Origin: Hymenopus coronatus
Lineage: Eukaryota; Arthropoda; Insecta; Mantodea; Hymenopodidae
Assembly (NCBI GenBank): GCA_030762935.1
Contig: CM060899.1
Coordinates: 57,338,501-57,402,500, forward strand
Length of the DNA: 64,000 bases
Direction: 5' to 3'
The first letter of the stretch is position 1. Each line of letters begins with the position of its first letter. Under the pieces are notes generated by a model. The model was not told the DNA's origin. It was given only the letters and a program-made list of their open reading frames with translations, and did not search any database. The translations under genes and the position numbers were made by a program. This document shows, piece after piece, positions 36,191 to 48,291 of this stretch.

Positions 36191-36747
36191 GAGAAAAAAT
36201 TGCATTACATAAGAACTTCATATATTTCTACAAAAGAGAATTTGTACAAGTAAGTTCGATACAAAAGGTTTTTCACACTGAATACACGATTTGAGGGCAA
36301 CCGAACACTTAAAAAGCAAGTTTTAGACAAAGTATAGTGTGCGAGTGAGTGCATGTGAAGCAGCGTACCTCTAAAAATACACAAATTCGAAGTGACAATT
36401 GAAGTGCTTTGGCACATTAAATTTCTTATTTCTAATGTACAACGGAGTAACATGTAATGAAAACATTCTGCTATTATTTAGAATTATAAGCGTGAATTAT
36501 ATATAAAAGAAAATCTCATCTTAATGATGGGCGATTCGTTCAAGTCATGGATGCAGGAGCACAAGGACACTAATCGGTTGAAAATACCAATTGAGCATTT
36601 TCAGAAAAATATTAGTGTTGTATGTACAGTATAACTTAAACACTCAATTTTTATTGACTTCAGATTTATACTACTTCAACTCTCTTAAACAGGAAGTGAT
36701 GTTTCGTTTCATCTTTATTGGTTTACTCATGTCAATGCAAATCGTGA

Positions 36748-36984
36748 GGCCGCGCCATGGTCGAGTGGTTAGACTACTCTCCTCTCACCAAGGAGGTCCG
36801 GAGTCGACCCCAGGCAACAGCATGGGGGATTTGTTATGGACAAAGCAGCGCAGGGGGCGGGTTTTCTGAGGTTTCCCCCTGCCATCACATTCCACCGATG
36901 CTCCACGTTCATTCCATATATCAGTAGTGTCATCGCCTGCGATGCCACAAGTAGTAAAAGCAGGCGTTAAACACATAAAAAAAG
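36748..36984 (+). mobile_element. SINE family A in left arm
   Basis: Full-length: A box TGGTCGAGTGGTTAGACT, B box-like GGAGTCGACCCC, body ending GGCGTTAAACACATAAAAAA. Mirror at 41409-41645. Confidence 0.75.
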
Positions 36985-37473
36985 TGAACGAATTTCAATG
37001 AGAATCGCAGGGCTAAACATTATAAAAGATCCGACTAACCTAGTAATTTCCGCTAATGTCCCTAATTATATGGGGAACAATTGAATAAGAACATTTTTTT
37101 TCTGGAAAATGTTTATCTTGAATAGCATGAAGTAACAGAAGAATATAATTATTTTAATATTGTCTATCATGAAATCTCAACCCATGTGCACGCTTCTGCT
37201 AAAGAATGTTTCCTTACACCTACATCACGCCGAAAAGAATACTACAGGTGAACTCATGGTTTCATTACAGAATTTCATGTCTAGTTCTTTATTACATTAA
37301 AACTCTTATAAAGTGAAGGAAATGAAAATCCATTTATGTTGATAGAACTAAACCGAACACGCAGTTTTAAATGGTCACTCCTAAAATCACTGCTTCTAAT
37401 CAGATCTGCAATCAATACAAAAACAAGGTTAAACATTCAATGCACTTAGTTATAATATCAGAAAATAAGACTG

Positions 37474-37600
37474 TCTCCGTGGTCATACGGGTAAGTGAGC
37501 TGACTTCTCACCTGCAGATACCGGGTTCGATCCACGGCTAGGACGGAGAATTTTTCTTTAACCGCAATTACTCCCTATCCCAACAGAGTCTGGAAGGTAT
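37474..37600 (+). mobile_element. SINE family D in left arm
   Basis: tRNA-like head GTCTCCGTGGTCATACGGGT, B box GGGTTCGATCCAC, then CCCTATCCCAACAGAGTCTG. The mirror in the right arm is 40793-40919. Confidence 0.65.
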
Positions 37601-37856
37601 AAATGGGCATGTGTTTAGTAATATAAACAATTAATTACCATAAAGTTCTAAACCTACACTAATACGAGTTGCTTCATAAGTCAAAGCCCCTATGTGACCA
37701 TTGTATTGCAACAGGTCCCTAAAGAGATATAATTACACATTCATATATCTCAAGGTTTTTCTCAAGCTCGCTCAACATCCAGGATTCACAAATATTAGTT
37801 TCTTATATGCTCTCTTTATAACATGGAAAATATGTTAGCATCTTCAATTTCTTCTT

Positions 37857-37857
37857 C

Positions 37858-37906
<49 letters not shown>

Positions 37907-37913
37907 ATTATTA
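37857..37913. repeat. (TTA)n microsatellite, left arm
   Basis: A TTA/ATT run. The mirror at about 40498-40536 is 15 bp shorter, i.e. five units, one of the few differences between the arms. Confidence 0.8.
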
Positions 37914-38059
37914 GTTTGTCACCTTTCTGGGAAAAAACACGACTGTAACTCAAGTACAAAATTAAAACTCGGATGCTAGCAGTTTTGGTTTGTATGAGAA
38001 CTGGTAAAATAACTTAAGGATAAACCCATGCGGATTTTATTATATAACGTTACAAACTT

Positions 38060-38375
38060 ATTTGTTGCTTGCCAAGCGGTAGATCTGCGATCGATTCATA
38101 GTACAGGCATAGGAATTTTTCCCCCAGCTAGGATACATGGACTGGGGTGCACTCAGCCTCGCGAGGTCCCTGGAGGGGGCCAATTGAGGAGCTACTTGAT
38201 GGAGAAGTAGCGGCTCCAGGTCATGAGGACAGCATTAACTGGTCAGGGGGGGAGGGAGATCAAAGCGCAGTCCACGTCTCACCTCCTCAATAGTGCACCC
38301 CATCCATGACGTCTGTAACGGAGCGAGATGGGGGACACAGCAGCAGTCCAAGGCTCTTAGCTGTGCAAGGGAGTC
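38060..38375 (+). mobile_element. SINE family B in left arm
   Basis: Diverged head (GCTTGCCAAGCGGTAGATC, GCGATCGATTCATAG) and well-kept body (GGGGTGCACTCAGCCTCGCG). Mirror at 40033-40348. Confidence 0.65.
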
Positions 38376-38576
38376 ACAAGCTTATACTAAAAAGCCTGCG
38401 ATTTTCACAATGCACACAATAATTTTCTTAATAAGTAACATTTAATTAGTTGACCCATCCTAACCTAAATAACCTAAATTAACCTAACCTTCCTAAACTA
38501 ATCTAATATCATAGCCAATAATAAACATCAGACACACCACATTCATTATAGAAATACATTACAACATCATATGACC

Positions 38577-38951
38577 TCATTTGTCAATTTTTCGCTCTAT
38601 TACAGCAGAATCATTCATCTCACGCATATTCAAGAAGATTTCTTTTGACTGCTTCCCTTTGTAAGCTGCTTGCGAGTACATTAGCAATCGTAGCCGATCT
38701 ACCAGAGAATTTACATCATCATAAGAAGATGTTTTATCTACACCGCTGACTTGGTCCAACCACTTCATTGCTGAGACATGTAGCTTCTCTTTAATCTTGA
38801 ATAGTAATAATCATGGCTAACACAAGACTCGTGACTTTGAATTATATACATCATTAAATGATGTTGCCATGCATGTTGCATCAGGAAGGCAAATCACAGC
38901 ACAGGCAAACACAATTGCAATGAGATACTTGCACAGCATTGTGCAAAACAT
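38577..38951 (-). CDS. Small secreted protein candidate, left-arm central copy
   Basis: Mirror image of the copy at 39457-39831. The 63 residues from MKWLDQVSG to the stop are identical and the signal exon and short intron (38849-38796) are conserved, so both copies are equally intact. The two copies diverge from the palindrome centre, about 500 bp apart. Confidence 0.5.
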
Positions 38952-39172
38952 AACATAGAATTCTATCAGAAAATTACAAAAATAGTTGCACAATGCTAAT
39001 TTAACAAATGAATGTATGATACCCTAAGGACAACCTAACCTCAGTCATCATATTCAACATAACGCAAGCAATAACATTATACGTTAAATGAAGAAAATCC
39101 ATTCTGTATATATTAATTATGACAGACAATAGACACATCTTTATCTACCAATACGTTTAATTCTTGGAGAAC

Positions 39173-39235
39173 TCTTCAAATGGGGTATACACTTTCCTAA
39201 AGGAACCGAAGTACATACCACTATCTGACCATTTC
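39173..39235. other. Loop at the centre of the giant palindrome
   Basis: About 63 bp of non-palindromic sequence. The innermost paired bases are 39172/39236, with one mismatch at 39166/39242. The loop has no obvious gene. The central small genes are transcribed outward from here on both sides. Confidence 0.8.
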
Positions 39236-39456
39236 GTTCTCGAAGAATTAAACGTATTGGTAGATAAAGATGTGTCTATTGTCTGTCATAATTAATATAT
39301 ACAGAATGGATTTTCTTCATTTAACGTATAATGTTATTGCTTGCGTTATGTTGAATATGATGACTGAGGTTAGGTTGTCCTTAGGGTATCATACATTCAT
39401 TTGTTAAATTAGCATTGTGCAACTATTTTTGTAATTTTCTGATAGAATTCTATGTT

Positions 39457-39831
39457 ATGTTTTGCACAATGCTGTGCAAGTATCTCATTGCAATTGTGTT
39501 TGCCTGTGCTGTGATTTGCCTTCCTGATGCAACATGCATGGCAACATCATTTAATGATGTATATAATTCAAAGTCACGAGTCTTGTGTTAGCCATGATTA
39601 TTACTATTCAAGATTAAAGAGAAGCTACATGTCTCAGCAATGAAGTGGTTGGACCAAGTCAGCGGTGTAGATAAAACATCTTCTTATGATGATGTAAATT
39701 CTCTGGTAGATCGGCTACGATTGCTAATGTACTCGCAAGCAGCTTACAAAGGGAAGCAGTCAAAAGAAATCTTCTTGAATATGCGTGAGATGAATGATTC
39801 TGCTGTAATAGAGCGAAAAATTGACAAATGA
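39457..39831 (+). CDS. Small secreted protein candidate, right-arm central copy (2 exons)
   Basis: Exon 1 (39457-39558) encodes a signal peptide, MLCKYLIAIVFACAVICLP and onward, from ATG 39469 (or 39457). A donor GTATAT at 39559 and an acceptor ATTCAAG ending at 39612 define a 54-bp intron with matching phase 0. Exon 2 (39613-39831) encodes IKEKLHVSAMKWLDQVSGVD, then an amphipathic helical stretch (VDRLRLLMYSQAAYKGKQSK) and a charged end. Total ~102-106 aa. It has no predicted Cys pairing in the mature part and no family recognised. The mirror copy in the left arm has the same exon 2 protein. A TATATA-like site lies ~160 bp upstream. The splice is inferred; the unspliced frame ends at 39591. 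Confidence 0.5.
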
Positions 39832-40032
39832 GGTCATATGATGTTGTAATGTATTTCTATAATGAATGTGGTGTGTCTGATGTTTATTATTGGCTATGAT
39901 ATTAGATTAGTTTAGGAAGGTTAGGTTAATTTAGGTTATTTAGGTTAGGATGGGTCAACTAATTAAATGTTACTTATTAAGAAAATTATTGTGTGCATTG
40001 TGAAAATCGCAGGCTTTTTAGTATAAGCTTGT

Positions 40033-40348
40033 GACTCCCTTGCACAGCTAAGAGCCTTGGACTGCTGCTGTGTCCCCCATCTCGCTCCGTTACAGACGTC
40101 ATGGATGGGGTGCACTATTGAGGAGGTGAGACGTGGACTGCGCTTTGATCTCCCTCCCCCCCTGACCAGTTAATGCTGTCCTCATGACCTGGAGCCGCTA
40201 CTTCTCCATCAAGTAGCTCCTCAATTGGCCCCCTCCAGGGACCTCGCGAGGCTGAGTGCACCCCAGTCCATGTATCCTAGCTGGGGGAAAAATTCCTATG
40301 CCTGTACTATGAATCGATCGCAGATCTACCGCTTGGCAAGCAACAAAT
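40033..40348 (-). mobile_element. SINE family B in right arm
   Basis: Inverted duplicate of 38060-38375. Confidence 0.65.
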
Positions 40349-40501
40349 AAGTTTGTAACGTTATATAATAAAATCCGCATGGGTTTATCCTTAAGTTATT
40401 TTACCAGTTCTCATACAAACCAAAACTGCTAGCATCCGAGTTTTAATTTTGTACTTGAGTTACAGTCGTGTTTTTTCCCAGAAAGGTGACAAACTAATAA
40501 T

Positions 40502-40535
<34 letters not shown>

Positions 40536-40792
40536 GAAGAAGAAATTGAAGATGCTAACATATTTTCCATGTTATAAAGAGAGCATATAAGAAACTAATA
40601 TTTGTGAATCCTGGATGTTGAGTGAGCTTGAGAAAAACCTTGAGATATATGAATGTGTAATTATATCTCTTTAGGGACCTGTTGCAATACAATGGTCACA
40701 TAGGGGCTTTGACTTATGAAGCAACTCGTATTAGTGTAGGTTTAGAACTTTATGGTAATTAATTGTTTATATTACTAAACACATGCCCATTT

Positions 40793-40919
40793 ATACCTTC
40801 CAGACTCTGTTGGGATAGGGAGTAATTGCGGTTAAAGAAAAATTCTCCGTCCTAGCCGTGGATCGAACCCGGTATCTGCAGGTGAGAAGTCAGCTCACTT
40901 ACCCGTATGACCACGGAGA
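40793..40919 (-). mobile_element. SINE family D in right arm
   Basis: Inverted duplicate of 37474-37600. Confidence 0.65.
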
Positions 40920-41408
40920 CAGTCTTATTTTCTGATATTATAACTAAGTGCATTGAATGTTTAACCTTGTTTTTGTATTGATTGCAGATCTGATTAGAAG
41001 CAGTGATTGTAGGAGTGACCATTTAAAACTGCGTGTTCGGTTTAGTTCTATCAACATAAATGGATTTTCATTTCCTTCACTTTATAAGAGTTTTAATGTA
41101 ATAAAGAACTAGACATGAAATTCTGTAATGAAACCATGAGTTCACCTGTAGTATTCTTTTCGGCGTGATGTAGGTGTAAGGAAACATTCTTTAGCAGAAG
41201 CGTGCACATGGGTTGAGATTTCATGATAGACAATATTAAAATAATTATATTCTTCTGTTACTTCATGCTATTCAAGATAAACATTTTCCAGAAAAAAAAT
41301 GTTCTTATTCAATTGTTCCCCATATAATTAGGGACATTAGCGGAAATTACTAGGTTAGTCGGATCTTTTATAATGTTTAGCCCTGCGATTCTCATTGAAA
41401 TTCGTTCA

Positions 41409-41645
41409 CTTTTTTTATGTGTTTAACGCCTGCTTTTACTACTTGTGGCATCGCAGGCGATGACACTACTGATATATGGAATGAACGTGGAGCATCGGTG
41501 GAATGTGATGGCAGGGGGAAACCTCAGAAAACCCGCCCCCTGCGCTGCTTTGTCCATAACAAATCCCCCATGCTGTTGCCTGGGGTCGACTCCGGACCTC
41601 CTTGGTGAGAGGAGAGTAGTCTAACCACTCGACCATGGCGCGGCC
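41409..41645 (-). mobile_element. SINE family A in right arm
   Basis: Inverted duplicate of 36748-36984. Confidence 0.75.
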
Positions 41646-42202
41646 TCACGATTTGCATTGACATGAGTAAACCAATAAAGATGAAACGAAACATCACTTC
41701 CTGTTTAAGAGAGTTGAAGTAGTATAAATCTGAAGTCAATAAAAATTGAGTGTTTAAGTTATACTGTACATACAACACTAATATTTTTCTGAAAATGCTC
41801 AATTGGTATTTTCAACCGATTAGTGTCCTTGTGCTCCTGCATCCATGACTTGAACGAATCGCCCATCATTAAGATGAGATTTTCTTTTATATATAATTCA
41901 CGCTTATAATTCTAAATAATAGCAGAATGTTTTCATTACATGTTACTCCGTTGTACATTAGAAATAAGAAATTTAATGTGCCAAAGCACTTCAATTGTCA
42001 CTTCGAATTTGTGTATTTTTAGAGGTACGCTGCTTCACATGCACTCACTCGCACACTATACTTTGTCTAAAACTTGCTTTTTAAGTGTTCGGTTGCCCTC
42101 AAATCGTGTATTCAGTGTGAAAAACCTTTTGTATCGAACTTACTTGTACAAATTCTCTTTTGTAGAAATATATGAAGTTCTTATGTAATGCAATTTTTTC
42201 TC

Positions 42203-43850
42203 ATGAAGCTAACCAATCACCTGTAAAGTTTCTGAAAAAGCATTATAAGTAAATTAAGCTGTCGCTGTATATTATACATTTAAGAACAAGGAGAGCGAAT
42301 TTTTTAAAATCCTACCAGCCGTTTCAAGGTTCTTGATTGATTAGGTATCTTCTTTTTTGCGAATTAGCTCGTAGTTTTTCAGATGATTCCTACCAATCAC
42401 TGCGCTGAGACCTTTTCTCTAAATTGATTTATCTGATATCTGCCTGTTCCACTTTTATAGATGGGCTTCTACCGTAAACTTGATTGGGTTTTTAGCATTG
42501 AAACTGTTTTTCATTGGTCGAGCTATGTATTACTTACACTCTTGTTAGAGAAGTGTGTGATAAAAGTAAAGCTGAAGAAACGGATTATTTCCTGTATGAA
42601 TGCTAGTAAACAGAAGTGCCCTCTAGATATTTGCTACTCAGCCTGGTGTTCCTGTTTTGCTGGTGTAAAGGGGTATTTTCGCTCTCAACCTTAAAGCATG
42701 CAGGACGTCTATCACCAGAAATTACAATATTAAATTGTCTGATTATACACAATGAGGTATTTACCTACAAGCCCTTATCACCTGTCATGTAATCGATAAT
42801 TTAAATGCCTAATTATGCAAAGGAATAGGATGTTGAACATTTGTATTTGTTTTTGTGGAATAAAAACATTAGTGGGATTATATGTACATAATAGTTTTAT
42901 TTATAAGTATTTTCATTACATTCCTTCTCCATGTCCGTGCCTCTTCAAAATGTTTTATTTTCATTAGTTAGATTAAATAAATGTTTGCTTATAAATGTGC
43001 CAGCTTCTTTACATCTTCATTTCTTTTTAAATCCTACTCATCCTTTGTTTTATTTTATTAAAAGGGTCTAGCGGCTTCGTTTTTTTTTCATGAATGCAAT
43101 TATATATTATAGCACTATATTTTTCAATATATTCACAATGTGCGCACTTTGTCTTTTGTGCACATGCAGAATTTAGGGAGTCATAGGCGCGCTTTATATA
43201 TGTCATGTATATACAAAGCCATTAGCATCACTGGTGTTGAGAAGCACTGGTAGTTCATAATAAAGCGCTACACTAGAACTATTTGTTTTGGATATGTAGA
43301 ATTGGATGAATACGTTCAGTTGGTCTGCTCTGGGTTTCATATTTCTCTTTGCTTGCCTCTCGTTTACAAATGCTGTGCATGCGGTCTTCCAGCAATCTCA
43401 GCTTCCTGAGATGACTAGCAAAAGGGTCTTTCTCCTCTTATATCTCCTTGGATCTGGAACATTAGAATTATTGAAAATTAGTAAATGTTATTAATTTTCC
43501 TTTGACTCGATCACTGCAATGGAAATAAGGTTAGTTTCTTTCTTGATGTAATAGCAATATATTATACTCACATTGATGCTTGATTCGACGTACTCGTATT
43601 CGGAATGTCATCATAATCTTGTACAGGGCAGGTGTTCCATGGGTTTGAAATGCAGACATCCACCTCGTCAACGTCAGTCCTAGCAGGGTCTATGAGCTCT
43701 GGCGGTATGGGGATTGACTCTCGAACTCTGGAAAGAACAATGAGGGTTATTAACTTTTTCAAGAAATAAATGTGTGATGTGCTGGTCACTCATCGTATTT
43801 TTAGTTTGTAATTACCTTTGTCTCATATGCCTTGACCAATACACGTTACA
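42203..43850. other. 1,648-bp segment present only in the right arm
   Basis: The junction in the left arm is 36190/36191. The segment holds part of exon B and all of exon C of the Cys-module gene and a second secreted-protein candidate (43306-43494). It has no terminal repeats or flanking duplication, so a deletion from the left arm is likelier than an insertion into the right. Confidence 0.75.
43306..43494 (+). CDS. Small secreted protein candidate (or first exon), right arm only
   Basis: The 62-codon frame starts with a good signal peptide, MNTFSWSALGFIFLFACLSF followed by TNAVHA, with likely cleavage before VFQQ. A TTTATATATG box near 43192 precedes it by ~110 bp. The remainder (KRVFLLLYLLGSG) may be read-through into an intron. 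It runs antisense to the probable end of the Cys-module gene, so one of the two models may be wrong there. No homologue recognised. Confidence 0.35.
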   Translation: MNTFSWSALGFIFLFACLSFTNAVHAVFQQSQLPEMTSKRVFLLLYLLGSGTLELLKISKCY

Positions 43851-44434
43851 GGTCAAGTTGCAGATGAAGTATGATGTTATTCTATCATGCACTGCGGGTT
43901 TTGAACAAATCACAACATGAGTGCGACCGTCGCATAATTCTAAGTGATCTTCAATCTCATGTGCTGATCTAAACATATCCGTTGCATCTATGGTATCTGA
44001 ATCGTGAAGCTCTTGTGTGTTCCGACCCCTTGATATATAAAAATGTATTGGAATTAACCATCATTACTCGAATACATTTGTAGTACTTATAATAGTAGAA
44101 AGACGTGAATGTATTGTACTTGCAATATATCTATCTTGTAGACAGAGCACTCTTCGGTACAGGGATTCCTTGAAGGTATCTGATTATGGTAAGCAGGGTA
44201 TATGCATGTAATCGTATGCATTCGTCCATTGCAGAATTCTTTGTGAAAGTATGTATAATGATGCGAATCTTCAGCACACTCTCTCCTGTATTCGTTCATA
44301 TCATCAAAAGCTTTGACGTTTGTTTTCAAGAATGCTTTTTCACGGCGGTTATATTGAATAAGTAGCTCTATATTGCAGACCTCAGGCTTATATAGTTGCT
44401 CACATAAAAAAAACATGTTTTCTTCAGTGTATAC
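43572..44434 (-). CDS. Cys-module gene candidate, right arm (at least 3 exons)
   Basis: Three minus-strand exons are visible. Exon A (44434 to ~44120; ATG at 44416) follows the acceptor TTCCTTAG. Exon B (44028-43816) has donor AAAG then GTAATT. Exon C (43727-43572) has acceptor TTTCCAG and donor GTGAGT. B and C join in phase. The A-B donor is not settled: the best donor (CAA then GTACAA) is in the wrong phase, so a small exon may be missing. Exons A and B encode the same module twice: FCNGRMHTITC..PAYHNQI.S...C...C.VY and LCDGRTHVVIC..PAVHDRI.S...C...C.VY. Exon C is Pro/Asp-rich with two Cys. No family was recognised; an extracellular protein is likely from the Cys pattern. Its end may lie near 43470. 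Confidence 0.5.
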
Positions 44435-44750
44435 CTAAGGAAGGGGAATGCATGTATCTGCCTGTTCTTAGCCTAGAGGGGCCGAGTGAGGATGTTTTTC
44501 TAACAGAAAGCTCTGAAGGGGAGAGCTAGGATGTTTTGTTCAAAATGTCGCCAGCCTTCTTTATCGTCTGGAACTGGTCGGATCATGCTTCGCTTTTTGT
44601 AATAGGTAGTATGTTTCCGTTTTCCCTTGTGTTATATGTTAGCCAAGAGGTGAGCAGCCTTGCGCGGCTTTCTTTCATAGCGATTGTGATAAGTGTTTAT
44701 GAAAATGTTTATTTATGCTCAATCCTCAAGTTATGTGATGAGTGCTTCGA

Positions 44751-47056
44751 GTTATAAATTATACTTCTCTGTTGAAGTTAGAGAATACTGCTGTGTCAGT
44801 TGTAGGCTGTCTAAGTGATTTCAAGCAATGTTAGCTGTTAGTTTTGGTATGGTATTTATTTTTGAAGATGTCTATTTATGCATAATTGTCAAGTTATGTG
44901 GAGAGTACTTCAAGTTATAGCTTATACTTCAGTGTTAAAATTAGAGAATACTGATGTGTCAGTTGTAGTCTGTCTAAGTGATTTCAAGCAATGTTAGCTG
45001 TTATTTTGGTATGGTATTTCATTTGAAGGTATTTATTTATGCATAATCGTCAAGGTACGTGATGCTTCAAGCTATAGTTTATACTACAGTGTTGAAATTA
45101 GAGAATACTTCTGAGTCAGTTGTAGGCTGTCTAAGTGATTTCAAGCCATGTTAGCTGTTGGTTTTACTATGGTATCCCCTTGTTGAAAATGTACAGTGTT
45201 GAAAATTAGAGAATACAGCTCAGTCAGTTGTAGGCTGTCTAAGTGATTTCAAGCCATGTTAGCTGTCGGTTTTACTATGGTATCTCCTTGTTGAAAATGT
45301 ACAGTGTTGAAAATTAGAGAATACAGCTCAGTTAGTTGTAGGCAGTCTAAGTGATTTCAAATTGTGTTAGCTGTTGTTTTTACTTTCTCTACACGTACTT
45401 TGTACATAGTGTATAGAGAAGGTATTGTATTCCACCCAAAATCGGATGCTGATTTTTCACTGGGAATATATATGTTTTTGTGGTCCCCTGTATCCAAAAT
45501 AATCCATTTTAGAAAAAGATTCGTGTGTGTCTGCATGTCTGTGTGTTTGCGTGTGTTGGTGTGTATATGTGTGTGACTGGGCAGCATAGCTCAAAAACGC
45601 AAATTCGGTTTGGTATTTAAGTTTAGTATCTTCCAGGTATGCGACCCGAAGATTTTTGAGAAAAGCCCCACCCCCAAACTACCCTTTACATGGAACGTTT
45701 TTTCGAAAAATGTTATTTCTAAAAATGGTTCTAACGATTTTGATTAGAATATCCCATATTAAAGATAATTACCGGACAAATAAAATGTATAACTTGAATT
45801 TTCTGAGTATAATCTCTGAAGACCTTTTTTTTATTCTGAATAAATTGTTATAACTAGTAAACCATAAGAGATAGATAAAAGCTTACCACACAAAAATGTA
45901 GGGCACGTTAAAACACACGATTTATGTTAAATACATGATTTTTGTGGAGTGAACCCTTTTTTTCGATATAATCATTGTTATTTGTTTCAGCTTTAAAAAC
46001 ATATACTTTCTCTTACAGGAGAGTGACATAGCAGCCAACTTTTGACTATGACTATCACTTTAACCTATGGTACTTCCTTAGTTAGCTTCTACTTACAAGG
46101 AAGCAAGTATGAAGACTATTTCTACTAGTTTTTACTCGATTAGCATGAAGTAAAAAGACGTACAAGCTTTTTAACAATAATTTGTTTCAGAGAGGTATAG
46201 AAGGTCACGTGAATGGAACACACCATATTTTGGTATAGGTCTGACATTTGCGTAAATAAAAACATTTTATGTCTTGTGATAGTTACGAATAATGTTTGAA
46301 TACACTGGGCGTATAATCCAAGTATGTAATTAGCATGTAGATGTAATTTCGTGAAGAATTTGTATCACCCATTTCGCTACATCGTTGCAAATGGAGTTGT
46401 TATTTACATTTTTCAATTGAAGTAAAGGCATAATTGTAATTAAAATTTATTGAATTAACCGAGAATCTAATGCTCGTACTGAATAGGAGATGGTAAGGGT
46501 TGAGAAAAGTCTAATAGCCTTTTATTGTAACTTCAATTCTCAAAGCGTTATTGGCATTTTAACTGGCGTAATTGTAATTAAAATTTCTTAAATTAGCCAA
46601 TCACAAATGGGTATGGGCTGATAAAGGAATAAGGAAAGTGTTACGGCGTTTTATTGTAGCTTCAATTCTCTAAGTGTTATTGACATTTTAATTTGCGTAA
46701 TTGTAATTAAAGTTTCTCGAGTGTTGGATAGCTGGAATTCATTCTTGTACTGGATGAAGGGTGATAAATGAGCAAGAAAAGTCTCATAGTATTTTATTGT
46801 AATCTCAATTATTTAACCGTTAATAACATTTAATTAGCGTAATTGTAATTCAAATTTCTTAAAATTAACCAATCATGTGTCTTGTACTTGTGCTGGGTAT
46901 GGGCTGATAAAGGAATAAGAAAAGTGTTATGGCGTTTTATTGTAACCTCAATTCTTTAAGCGTTATTGTCATTTTAATTAGTGTAATTAAAGTTTCTTGA
47001 TTATTCGTGAAGTTAATTCTTGTACTGGATAGGGGATTATAAGGGAATAAGAACAG
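44751..47056. repeat. Mirror of left-arm tandem arrays and H copy, right arm
   Basis: Contains, in reverse order, the ~110-180-bp array (44751-45370), the H copy (45373-46229) and the ~160-bp array (46416-47056). Confidence 0.6.
45373..46229 (-). mobile_element. H element copy inside right palindrome arm
   Basis: Inverted duplicate of 33812-34668. Present in both arms at the same place, so it was there before the arm was duplicated. Confidence 0.8.
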
Positions 47057-47155
47057 CTTTTATGTATAGCGAGTGTTATAATTGCATTCTACATTCAATC
47101 CTTTTTGAGGTTGTTTAATTATACATAGCAGTAAAGTCGCGTGGTTGCACCGCCG

Positions 47156-47525
47156 CTGAAAGTTCATTGTAGGTCTCCGTGTAAGAACCGTTATTAAGAT
47201 TTATAATGTCTAGTGTTGGAATGATGTTGGCATTCTCAGTGTTCGAGAGGTCTCAGGTTGAATTCCCAGTTGAGGTGCCCTCTGCTCGTTGGAAACACAA
47301 TCACTTCACCGCCAATTTGGTTTTGATATGATGAATTAGTAGGTCCCCCCCACACTGAAAGTTGATTTTAGGTCTCCGTGTAAGAATCGTTATTAAGATT
47401 TATAATGTCTAGTGTTGGAATGATGTTGGCATTCTCAGTGTTCGAGAGGTCCCAGGTTCAATTCCCTGCTGGGTGCCCTCTGCTCGTTGGAAACACAATC
47501 ACTTCGCCGCCATATTGGTTTTTGA
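47156..47525. repeat. Mirror of the tandem SINE-like pair, right arm
   Basis: Inverted copy of 32516-32885 (paired positions sum to 80,041). Confidence 0.6.
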
Positions 47526-48291
47526 TGTGATAAGTTAGTATGTTTTATAAAAGCAATTCTCTCTCTTGCTATTTTTCATTTCATATGTTGGTATTGAATA
47601 ATAAAGCTTTTAACATGTTCAATCGTGTGAGTGTTATAATTCCTTGCAAAAATATTACCGCTAACGCATGTTCAATTGATATCTAATAATTTATATCAAA
47701 TATTCCACTCAGTAATTTTATCGAGTTTTTTCGCCATGACAGTTGAACTAGGTTTGTATATACAGATTCTTTGTGAAAAATTAGACTGATTTGTCATGCA
47801 AATGAGCCTTGTAGCTCTCGAATTGCCAGAGATAGAGAAATCATACGTGTTTTTAATTAAAAGAGACTATCGAATTGAAATCAAAAGAATTTTGTATTTA
47901 TGATCAGAGATTCAGATTCCTCGTGAAAAACTAGATCGATTTGATATGCAGATGAGCCTTGTAGCTCAAAATTAGAAATTCGAGTGGGCGTGGTCAATCG
48001 ATTAAATTGAATTTGATCTGTGAATGTGAAAGGCGATTGTTCAAGTGATTAAGAACCCTGCAAGTAAAATCTTTTAGACAGGTGGTTTGGCAAAGGGGGA
48101 GGGGGTAGTAGCCGGCAGCACATACTTTGATTGACAGGTACATGGGGAAGCTTTTAGACTGTTGTCTTGGCAAAGAGGCAGCGCTGTGTGGGTGGTCTGT
48201 CGGCTGATGTTTATCTTAAGTGTTACATATGTACATGATGTTTACATGGGCGGCATCCTTTGAGTCCCGAAATCCCCCTTTAACCCCTACT

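Noticed and set aside
39640..39831. Similarity of the central small protein to CRF-like diuretic hormones (LRLLM, Q-rich helix)
   Set aside because: Only a loose helical resemblance, and no dibasic processing sites or amidation signal.
41524..41802. 92-codon frame in both arms (mirror 36591-36869)
   Set aside because: Its second half is SINE family A sequence.
44536..44757. 73-codon frame mirrored at 35284-35505, with hydrophobic stretches
   Set aside because: No start context, splice or homology support; it overlaps tandem-repeat flank antisense to the Cys-module gene.
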